Part shown: positions 1-10,097 of the stretch, one piece after another
Layout: every line of letters begins with the position of its first letter
Numbering within the stretch: position 1 is the first letter of the stretch
Source: Lactuca virosa
Lineage: Eukaryota; Streptophyta; Magnoliopsida; Asterales; Asteraceae
NCBI GenBank assembly: GCA_928212115.1
Contig: CAKMRJ010004445.1
Span: 3,189,226-3,253,225, forward strand
Direction: 5' to 3'
DNA: 64,000 nucleotides
Made by a program: the position numbers and the translations under genes
The notes under the pieces: model-generated
What the model saw: only the letters and a program-made list of their open reading frames with translations
Databases searched by the model: none
Told to the model about the DNA's origin: nothing

Positions 1-755
1 TGTGAGACATTTACTTCAAATTACCATTAAGTCTTGTATTGTAACCAGAGTCTCCTTGAGGGAGAGCGTGATAGTTGTGTATAGATCTATATTGGGTTTG
101 ACAAACCCACACCTAAACTGCATGCAACAGTTAGACCGATAGGTCTGGGGTGACAAATGTCATAACATTTCCGACGCCTGAAGAACGTCGTTTTAGGCAA
201 CCTTGGTCATAGTATGGTTATAATAAACTCACATAAAGTATTAATAAACATTGGAATTTACGGGAACTTCATTAAAATTTAACGAGTTTATGTCGATTTA
301 AACTTGTATTGTTTTACTATAAATATGACAAATTACTTGTACATTTCGGTCTTTGGGTTTTAAGACTACATTTACACATTAAGGAAAATATTGGATTTTC
401 TAACACAAATATTACTTTTACAAACGAAAGGCTTTTAATAATACCAAACAAAAACTTATGAACTCACCAACCTTTGTGTTGACACTTTTTCAAACAACTT
501 GTATTCTCAGGAAATCATTAAACAGGTAACCAAGTGCTTTTGAGGATGGGGCGCTAAGGCGTCTACTATTTCATATTTTGTCAACATATTGTAATTGATT
601 CGTAAACATGTAATTCATACAATGATGTCACTTTTTCAATTATATATATGTTGGTTGTGTTTGCTTCAATTACTATTACAATTGTTGTTATGATACTATA
701 CATGAAGTCCTCCACCCCCGGACGTTTCCGCCATCCTTGGTTTGGGGGTGTGACA
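1..755 (+). mobile_element. 3' part of an LTR, cut by the window edge
   Basis: The stretch ends at 745-755 with GGGGTGTGACA, the same kind of TG...CA terminus seen on the LARD LTRs at 35412 and 42507. The interior is AT-rich and has no coding potential. No primer-binding site follows position 755, so this looks like the outer (3' or solo) LTR of a plus-strand element whose start lies left of the window. The call rests on terminus and composition only. Confidence 0.45.
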
Positions 756-1550
756 GAAATGCTCCAAGATCTCGAAAATTTGGATAGAGAATAGGATGTG
801 CTTGAGAGTGTTTAGGATGAGAGTTTGAAGATGTGTGTGTGTTTGGTGATCCTCGGCCGAAACAAGAAGAGAAGAGAGAGGGGAGAGTCTTGAGGTGATG
901 GTGCATGGAAATATGGGATTTGATGCATGGATATCCCATGGGTAATTATGAGGTGGCACCATGGAAAGTCAACCCTCCCTTATCCACTTTTTATTATTCT
1001 TTTTTTTGTTTTGTTTTACTTGGGCCGAGAGAGAGAGAGAAGAGAAAAGATTTGGGCCTTGATGTTAGAGTCCAAATTATGGAGCCCAAATTAATAGCTT
1101 TCGGCCCATTTGGGCCTTTGGAGTGGGTTTCGGCCTAAACGTGCATGCAAGAATGGATTGGTGGCTTTTTAGGGCTTATTGGATTGTTATGGCCCAATAA
1201 GGCCCATTAAAGGTAAACTAGTCCATTTTAGACTTATAAAGCCCAAAAAGGTTAAGTCTTATGAGAGTGGGTCCAATTAGAGCCCATTTAAGAGTTCTAT
1301 GCCCAAGATAGTCACATTGGAGGTTTATTGGCACTTTAGGCCCAATAAAGAAATCCTAGTCCATAATGGACTTAAACCGGGATTTCTAGGGTTTCCAACC
1401 TTTTGTTGACTATTTGAGTGTTTTGAATAGAGTGTTTGATGGAATTTGGTTGTCACTGAATAAGCATCATACGTTGCTTTCAAGTTTTAGTTACAATGTT
1501 ATCCTTGTTTAATGTTTACAAAGCATTAGAATTCCTAGTTGTGATAGCAA
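756..1550. other. Unassigned non-coding stretch, probably LTR-derived
   Basis: No credible gene is visible. The sequence has a GA-rich run (1027-1047) and many GGCCCA/GGCCCAATAAG words, a wording common in decayed plant LTRs. Only short shadow reading frames occur. I cannot assign it to a family. Confidence 0.3.
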
Positions 1551-1732
1551 TGTCCCAACCTCATGAAGACGGACTCGACGGGTTCAAGGATGAACTCGGC
1601 GAGTCATAGACTGAACACCTTCATATGGATGAAGATGAACTCGATGATTTCAAGGACGAACTTGGCGAGTCGGTTGAAGGTAGTCTGATGTGTTGTTGAA
1701 GGCGAACTCGTCGAGCTCTTGCTAGACTCGAC

Positions 1733-2528
1733 TGTTGGATTAGATGTCTAAGCTCATAACTATTATTGGTATGTACTTGACCCGAGAGTAGCATGGTCCA
1801 TTTGGGTTGCATATCATCATGACAATTTGTTAGGATGGACTTTTGAGAGATGTTATATATGATTTATTAATATATTATAAGTTATAATATATTAATATGA
1901 AATCATATGAGTTAATTAGTATTGATCAAGAATTAATTTGGAGATTAATTTGGTGATCAAAAGAGACTAATTAAATCTATGGGGACTAATTATGTTAATT
2001 AGTTATATTTATATGTGTTGGGCCTATGATCCATGTTGGACTAAGTTTATGTATGGATACATAAAGAGTTGGGCCACATGAACCATGGATCATAAGACCT
2101 ATGGGTATGGATTTGGGTTATATCCATGACCCTAGAAATCCCACATATAAATACATCCATTCATAGCCAAAATCGCCACTTGTAATAGACTTGTAAGATA
2201 CTTGTGTATTCTTGGAGTTCATGGTGATTTTGGGTGCATGAAGATTCTCTCTCAAGTTCATCATTTGTCCATGATGTGTTGTGATTCCACTTGAGGCTTC
2301 CATACTATTGGGGCTAAGCTCTTAAGGCTAGATACATCAAGACTTCAAGCTCCACAATAAGGTATGTTATCCTAACTAGATTCTTGTGTTGTATATGAAA
2401 ATTGTATGCTAGTTATAGGTAATACCTTGGTAAGTTCATATTTACCTGTATAATAGAGAAAACATAGATCCAAGGTATTTAAGGTTGCGTGTACACCTTA
2501 GGAGTGTTAGAATGCTCAAAACCCATCA
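1733..2528 (+). mobile_element. Solo LTR of a Copia element
   Basis: It begins TGTTGGAT and ends CCCATCA, like the LTRs of the full Copia element at 21922-29881 read on its own strand (both start TGTTGGAT, include GGTATGTACTTGACCCG and TGGTCCATTTGGGTTGCAT, and end AAAACCCATCA). A 5-bp target duplication TCGAC flanks it (1728-1732 and 2529-2533). There is no internal domain, so it is a solo LTR left by LTR-LTR recombination. Its length (796 bp) is close to the 787 bp of the full element's 5' LTR, but the sequence is clearly diverged, which suggests an older insertion. Confidence 0.9.
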
Positions 2529-3119
2529 TCGACGAGTATGGACGGGATTATGGCATTTTGTGGACGTGGGGACTCGACGAGTTGGTGGACCAACTCGACG
2601 AGTCTGGTCAACCAGGTGTTGACTTTAACCAGGTGTTGACTTTAACCAGATGTTGACCAGGGTTTTGACCTTGACTTTGACTTGGACTTGAGTTGACTCT
2701 GGTAGGGGTTATGAGTATGAAATGGTAACTTAGAAAGGATGATGTGTAGGGATAGAGGAGTCAAGAAGAGTGGATTTTCATACCGAGGACAATGCAGACA
2801 CTACACGACATTGAGGTGGGTTACCTTCCAGTAGAAGTGGGTCTAAGGCACCAAGGCCGACCCACTAGTAGTTGATTACAGTAGAGACGATTGTCTATGT
2901 GATAATTGTCTGGTTGCTATTATTAGATGTGTTCTTTGTGCCAGTATGATATGTTCTATGTTCTAGTGGTAGTAGGAAGAGGAATAGTTCCCGATTCGGT
3001 CGTTAGGACCGAAGGGTAGGTCAGACACCCCAGATATGTCTGACAGCATGATTATGACATATATTATTATTGGATAGTAGTAGGGGTGAAATAGTCCCCG
3101 TGACCGGGTGAGATAGACC

Positions 3120-3252
3120 GGAGGGTAGGCAGGCACCCCAGAATGGCCTGACACGGGTAGGTCGGTACCCCAGAATGGCTTGACATGGGTAGGTCAGCAC
3201 CCTAGAATGGCTTGACACGGGTAGGTAGGGTACCCCAGAACTGCCCGGCAGT
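3120..3252 (+). repeat. Minisatellite inside LTR, units of about 35 bp
   Basis: Imperfect units of the form GGGTAGGTCGGTACCCCAGA...TGGCTTGACA repeat about four times inside the Gypsy-type LTR ending at 3570. The count is by eye. Confidence 0.65.
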
Positions 3253-3570
3253 ATGTATGGTTGTATGGTATGCGGTATGATGGGGGAACTCACTAAGCTT
3301 CGTGCTTACCGTATTTAGTTCTGGTTTCAGGTACCTCTTCAACTAAGGGGAAGGAGCCGGCAAGATAGCAGCACATCGCACACATATGACTTTCGCTTTG
3401 AGAACCCTGGGATTGTACTTTGACATTTTACTAATTGATGTTATGGTTTTCGAGACTTACAATTTGTGACTTGATGTTTTGAAAAGATAGCAACAATGTT
3501 TTCCGTAAACTATTTTCATAAGTAATGTAATTAAACAAAAAAATTTGGGTCTCGATTTTGGGATGTTACA

Positions 3571-3614
3571 TGTAACATCCCAAAAATCATGATAATTTTT
3601 TTTTTCAGAAACCA
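3571..3614 (-). mobile_element. Terminal piece of a minus-strand LTR (first part)
   Basis: It starts TGTAACATCCC, the reverse complement of the usual GGGATGTTACA LTR end, directly abutting the plus-strand LTR end at 3570. The same LTR resumes at 7958 after the solo LTR inserted at 3615-7957. Confidence 0.6.
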
Positions 3615-6600
3615 TGTAACACCCTGTTTTGAAAAGTACTTCGGTTGTGGTTTCGGAGGTCCAGGGTATAAGCTATTCGGTCTTTTATGGGTTCCGGGTT
3701 TTATTCTAAAGGTTTTAAGGCTTGGGTGTGTAGTTAGGAGCGTAGGGCTTCTCGCCACCTTTCGTGGGTATAAACTTCGTCGGAAACGAACTTAGAATGA
3801 AGGAATTATAGGACTTTGAATTTATTGGCAATATTGGTCCTTAATAGAGAAAGATGGCAAGAAAGGACCATGCATGCAAGGTGGCCAACGCAAGAGTAGG
3901 CCCTGCGTAGAAGGGTTAAGTGATCGCGTATGCGGAGGGGCGTATGCCCAACGTACGAGAAGTACGCCCAGCATACGCTCAGAGTTCCCAAACCCTAATT
4001 TTAGGGTTGATCCCTATATAAAGAACCTTATGTCTCGATGGCCAGCCTCCATTTCCACCCTAAAGGAGCTACTACAAAACCCTAATCCATATTTGAGTGT
4101 TCTTGGAGCTTATAAAGTCACAAGAGAAGCATTTTGGTGTTGTGGATCCATTTTCCAAACAAGAAAGGAGCAAGGAAAGGTGGTGGTTCAAAGGAGAGGT
4201 TGCAGATCTGGGATTGTTGCTTCATTTGTAACCCTTTCAAGGTATAAAGATCTGAACTTGGTGATTATCTTCTTAGATCTCTTAGATTGAGTTTTTGGAC
4301 CATTTTGGTCCAAAGGTTGAAGCTTTGTGGTTCAATTCGATTTCTAGGACTTGGAGTTGCTACTCTTAGTTCTAAATGAGTCCCTAAGGCAGAAAGTTGC
4401 CATCTTGAATGTCTTATTGGGTTCATGCATGAGTTAAGAGCATTTCTATGAGAATGGAATATCATTTTTGGAGTTTGGACTTGTTTGGGGCATGCAAAGT
4501 CACCAAGTTAGTGACTTTATGGATTAAGACGTTAAAAAGGACTTGGATCTGTGATTTTAGCTTATGAATTAGAGTATTAAGCACTTAATGGGAAAGTGAA
4601 TTAACAGGGGAGTATGTTGAGCGTACATGCAGGTACGCCCAACGTACACACCATTTGTCTAGTACGCTTAGCGTACATAGGAGTACGCCCAGCGTACTCA
4701 TCAGATATGGGTCTTACGAGTTTTGGGGCTCGGTTTGGGCCATGTAGGGGATTTTGGTCCTTTGGGCCTTAGTGAGCCATCAAGAGTCAGATAATGTGGG
4801 CCAAGAAGATGTTTGGGCTTAGGGTAAGGCCCATTAGAGGGATTGGGCCCAATTTACAAATTGGGCCATTAGTGGGCCATTAGTGGGCCACTAGTGGGCT
4901 TGGGAAGCCCATCCAATGTTGGGCCTTTTTATATTATGATTTTGAGTCTTAGATATGGACGAAGTTAGGCTAGGGGTAAAATGGTCATTCTACCTTAAGA
5001 AGGATTATTTTTTTGGACTAAGTGATATTTTGGCATTGATAGCTCAGGGAGTCGAGAGATCAGCAGTTCGGGGATCTTCCAGCTAGCAGCGAGGGGTTAT
5101 TCGCAGGATTCTACAATCAACTTTGTGAGGTGAGTTTTCTCCAGTAGGAACGGGTCTAAGGCACCAATGTCGGCCCATTTATGTATGTTAGTGTATACCG
5201 GATTTAGATCCGATGCCGGGGATTAGCCCGTATGCAGTTTATATGTTCCAGATTTCGGTCTGATGTCGGGCGAGGCCCGAGGAAGGATTATAGGTATGTT
5301 TCCGAGCTACGATTCGATTTCGGGTGGTACCCGAGTCAGTAGGGTATGTTTAGTGTAACATCCTGTTTCTGATCGTCCGTTATTAGGGTTCATGGGCTGC
5401 AAACCGGGCATGAGGGAGTCTCGGGGTTGTGACGAGTTGCTAGGAGCCTAGGGCATCTCGTCACCTATCCGAGGGTATGAGGTTCGTGGGAATCGGGGTT
5501 ATGTCGAGGACGCGATGACAGTTTGATGATTTGCCAAGATAAGTCCTTTAGTTGAAATTGATGGCAGCGGAGTATGCTGGGCGTACGTGTGTGTACGCTT
5601 AGCGTACTCATGCGCGTGACATTTAAGCTGAGCTACCTAGTATGTTGGGCGTACCAGAGGGTACGATGGGCGTACTAGGCACAAAAGAAAACCCTAATTA
5701 AGAGGAGTGTCCCTATATAAAGAATGAGATGGCCTCATTCCTGGCCACCATCCTCATTCAATAACCCCCCCCCCCCTAAACCCTAATCCTCGTTCTTGAG
5801 CTTTTGTGTGACCATTGTGAGCTTATAAGTGTTATTGTGGAATTTTTGGAGTGAAGAAGGAGCATGGAAGAGAATATAGTTGGAGTCCAGGCTTTGGATC
5901 TAAGCTTTTCTATGGTTGGAGCATCATTTGGAGGTATAAAGCTCAAAGCTTTCCCATCCTTTTTGTTTTGTGCATGATTGGTCCATTTTAGGGCTTTTGG
6001 TCCCAAAGCTTGAGGCTTTATGAGTTGTTGCACTCCAGAGCTTAATATTTGTCCTTTTAAGTGTTTCTAGTGGTGAGGATCCATAAAAATGAGGTCTTGA
6101 ACGTGAGAATCAACCCATGCATGAGATTTGAGCATTTTGAGTTAAGAGAATAAGAGTTTTATGTGTTTGTGACCTTATCAGCCATGCAAAGGCTTGAAGT
6201 TACTAACTTTATGGAGTAAGAGATGATAGGGAGTCCAGATCTGAGAAATGAGTTAAGGTCTTAACGGGTTAAGACCAAGAGAGTGGACTAAAGCAAAACT
6301 GGGCGTACGCCCAGCGTAAGTTCCAGTACGCCCCACGTACTGGGTTGGAGTCCCCGATCAGTTTCATGCATGCGTGAGTACGCTGAGCGTACCAAGAGAG
6401 GTACGTCCCGCGTAACTTCACTGTGGGCTTTTGGGCTGGATCTTATCATGGGCCGAGAGGGTTGGGCCTGAATCTTTGGGCTTGTGAATTAGAGACTATG
6501 AGCAGAGAAATATTATAATTTTTCCTTGGGCCCTTGTGTTGGGCTTGCCATTTAGTTTTGAGAGTGGGCCTCGGGTGAGCCCATTTATTATTGGGCCTTG

Positions 6601-7957
6601 GTGGGCCCAATGGTTTTTAGGCTTTTAATGGGCTGGTTAGTGGTCTTCCTTTAGACCTAATGAGTGAGAGTCTGGACTTAGTTTCTAAATGGGTTAATTG
6701 TGGTTTTGGGTCAGAGTTAGGGGTCGGTGCGTAGCAGCAGCGTTATAGGGGTTGTTCATCATCCGAGGTGAGTCTTCTCACTATACTTTACCTAGAGTGG
6801 TACTATGTGTGACCGGAGGGTCTTATGTGTTTACATTGAGTATTATATTATCCTGCTTTATGTTGTATGCTATGCATTATGTCTTTGTGATTTATGCTAT
6901 GTAGAGCTTTACAGACCGGACCAGAGGGTCCAACGAACCGTGGGACTGGAGGGTCCCACTGAGACACATTGACCGTAGGGTCTTACAGTGATATAGCCTC
7001 GAGTGGCTGATGAGTTGTGTGTGTGTGGTATTTTGGGGAACTCACTAAGCTTCGTGCTTACTGTGTTATGTGTTATATGTTTTAGGTTTTCTCAGAATCG
7101 CGGGAAGGCACCGGCTCGATTGTACACACCAGAAAAAGAGTTATGATTTGAGGATCCTGGATTATTATTATTAAAAAATATAGAGTTGTGTTTTGTAAAT
7201 AAATTAAATGGAATTTTAGTGAAACGTGATATGAGAATTATGTGATTTTTAAAGGAAAATTTTGTTTGAAAATTTACGGTGTTACATTCAGTTATCCTTG
7301 TTGTCTTTGTGATACCTGTATGTGCCTGGTAGGGAGATGAGTGTGGGCGGGAGCCCATATCTCATCACTAGCTGAGTGTGGACGGGGTTCCATATCTCAT
7401 TAGTAGCAGAGTAGGGGCAGGGCCCAAGATAGGCAGGGCCTTGAGACTAGCAGTTATATTATAACGATTGTTTGTTATGTATTACCATGTTTATATGTTA
7501 TTGTTGTACGTGTGTAGCGGGCGGGGCCCGAAGACAGGCGGGGCCTAGTAGAAACAAATTTGTATATTGAGCGAGGCTCGATGCCAGGCGGGGCCTGTTG
7601 CCGGATTTGTCTGATGCCGGGCGGGGCCCGATTTAGTGGGCTAGGCCCAATGTTTGCAGTATGTGTTTATGTGTATGGTATGTGGTAGTATGGGGAACTC
7701 ACTAAGCTTCGTGCTTACAGTTTTTAGCTTTGGTTTCAGGTACTTCCGATAGCGGAGGGAGGAGCTCGGGATGACTGCATGACACACACCAAGAAGTTTT
7801 TAGTCTGGGATGTTTACTCTGATAAAAAAGAATATGTTTTGAGGTGACACTCTGATTTGATATAACGATTTTTGTTTATGAATGAAATGGTTGATAATTA
7901 TGGTTTTTATTAATGATTTAAAATGAAATTTTTGTTCTGGATTTTTGGGATGTTACA
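3615..7957 (+). mobile_element. Solo LTR (Gypsy type), itself interrupted
   Basis: It begins TGTAACACCC and ends GGGATGTTACA, with a 5-bp target duplication AACCA at 3610-3614 and 7958-7962. Removing the nested LTR at 5354-7286 leaves about 2.4 kb. The body carries repeated GTACGC-N3-GCGTAC dyads (3962-3976, 4633-4647, 4662-4676, 4683-4697), GGCCCA-rich sequence, and the conserved CACTAAGCTTCGTGCTTAC block near its end (7700-7718). No internal retrotransposon domain is present. Confidence 0.88.
5354..7286 (+). mobile_element. Solo LTR nested inside the 3615-7957 LTR
   Basis: It begins TGTAACATCCTG and ends GGTGTTACA. The flanks TTTAG (5349-5353) and TTCAG (7287-7291) are a 5-bp target duplication with one mismatch. 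It belongs to a related family, carrying GTACGC-N3-GCGTAC dyads (5593-5607, 6305-6319 with one mismatch, 6378-6392) and the CACTAAGCTTCGTGCTTAC block (7043-7061). A run of 14 C lies at about 5765-5778. Confidence 0.82.
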
Positions 7958-8085
7958 AACCATTTTCATAAACCATATATCATACAAAATATTGTTTCCA
8001 AATCATAGTCATAAAATTAGAGTATCAAAACATCTCTCAAATCATAAAAATCTGTAGGATGATGTGTACGATCAAGTCTTTGTTT
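7958..8085 (-). mobile_element. Second part of the minus-strand LTR begun at 3571
   Basis: After the target duplication AACCA the text continues the minus-strand LTR that starts at 3571. It fades out around 8085, so the rest is lost or too diverged to follow by eye. Confidence 0.45.
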
Positions 8086-8670
8086 TCCTCTGATTTTTTG
8101 ATGTATGTTTTTTTAAGTTTGTAGGTTTAAAATTTCTAGATTTTTTTCCGAAGTGTTTAGGATTTGTTTTAAGAAATGGAATGTAATTTTATTTTTATTT
8201 TGAAGTAATGAAATGTATGTTTTTTTTATTAAAAATATAGTTTTCTATTTAATTAAAATGAAAAAAAATTCAAGTGTGGCATCACTCTTTAGATGTGGCA
8301 TGAAACCACACTTTTGTGGTAATGAATGACGTGTTGCCTACGTGTTAGTGAAGGGAGTGCAATTTTTATGACACCATTCCCTCCAGTCTTACACCATATT
8401 TACTGAAACCTACAAAACCATTCAAATTCCAACCAATTTATCATTATTAATATGACTTTAGTAGATTAAGTTCATTTGTAATTTTAAATTTAGTGCTAAC
8501 TATTCAACTTTCAAAATAAAATATACTTCAAAATTATTGATTAAAATAAACATGAAAAAGGTTCAAAGGCTATTTTTAAACATTTTCAAAAAAATAATAA
8601 TATAGGGTTAAATGTAAAACCTAAATCAAAATATCAAATTAAATAAAAGGTTAATTAAAAACTGTTTTTT
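8086..8670. other. AT-rich stretch with no gene seen
   Basis: Long A/T runs, no open frame of substance, and no recognised repeat termini. Confidence 0.5.
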
Positions 8671-8985
8671 GCAATAATGATATTTTCCGAATTCATAGTA
8701 CTTGAGTTAATTAACGATAACATTAGATTAAAACAATTAAAACTATATAATGTTATTTTGAAAACAATGTTGATATTTAAAACGATAATCATGATTGAAA
8801 CCATAAAAAATAATCAAATAATTTTTTGCAATAATGAAACTTTCCGAATTGATAGTTTTTGAGTTAATTAATGAAAACAATATATTAAAAAAATTAAAAA
8901 TATATGATGTTATTTTGAAAACCATGTTATATTTTGAAACGATAATCATGATAGAAACCCAAAAAAAAATAATCAAATAACTTAT
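8671..8985. repeat. Diverged tandem duplication, unit about 157 bp
   Basis: Two consecutive copies (about 8671-8827 and 8828-8985) share GCAATAATGA, CTTGAGTTAATTAA-like, TATTTTGAAAAC and ACGATAATCATGAT blocks in the same order. They differ at many positions, so the duplication is old. Small frames on either strand here are shadows of the repeat. Confidence 0.75.
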
Positions 8986-9065
8986 TTTTAAATTAGTTAA
9001 CAATAATATAGTTAAAAAATAGTATAGGTTCAAAACATATATCTAATTTTAGATGCGTACAATCC

Positions 9066-9696
<631 letters not shown>

Positions 9697-9774
<78 letters not shown>
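9697..9774. repeat. (TA)n microsatellite
   Basis: About 39 TA repeats lie between the foldback element and the Helitron terminus at 9775. They overlap the last bases of the foldback arm. Confidence 0.95.
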
Positions 9775-9775
<1 letters not shown>

Positions 9776-9804
9776 TAGTCGTTTACCCGCGCCAAGCGAC
9801 GGGT
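9775..9804 (-). mobile_element. Helitron 3' terminus (hairpin plus CTAG)
   Basis: Read on the minus strand, the sequence has a GC-rich hairpin (arms at 9785-9792 and 9796-9804, ACCCGCGC against GCGACGGGT with one bulged base, loop CAA), then six bases, then CTAG, followed by host T. This is the classic CTRR-type Helitron 3' end inserted between A and T, here at the edge of a TA run. The element body therefore extends to higher coordinates. Confidence 0.78.
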
Positions 9805-10097
9805 GCGAATAATTTTTTTAGAAATTAGCTTCTAAAGGTGATTAGTTCTTTTGCACAAATAGTTGGGTGTTTTATGTTGTTGACGTTGTGGATATCTTCA
9901 AAACATTTAGGGCCACTAATATGCGATAAAAGTAGGCGAAGGTAGTATAGCTCCCCTTCAACGGGATTAGAAGAAACCAAACAACCTCACATTAATCATT
10001 GTTTTCGAGGATTCTAATGACGTGAGCTCGGATACCATGTAATTTTTTTTGGAAAATCTTTGTATCTATCATCATTTTGGGAGATGCACATGCAAAG

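Larger units (their letters stand above)
1551..3570 (+). mobile_element. Gypsy-type LTR, split by a Copia solo LTR
   Basis: The right end is clear: GGGATGTTACA ends at 3570. The left end near 1551 is approximate and weakly defined. The body carries ACTCG-N-CGAGT palindromes (1594-1604, 2572-2582, 2593-2603), TTGAC-rich sequence at 2615-2700, a 3120-3250 minisatellite, and the conserved CACTAAGCTTCGTGCTTAC block at 3291-3309. It resembles the LTRs of Gypsy A and B elsewhere in the window. A Copia LTR interrupts it at 1733-2528. Confidence 0.6.

Noticed and set aside
3874..4290. A 138-residue plus-strand frame
   Set aside because: It sits in the solo LTR 3615-7957, crosses its TATATAAAG region (about 4016) and has no domain.
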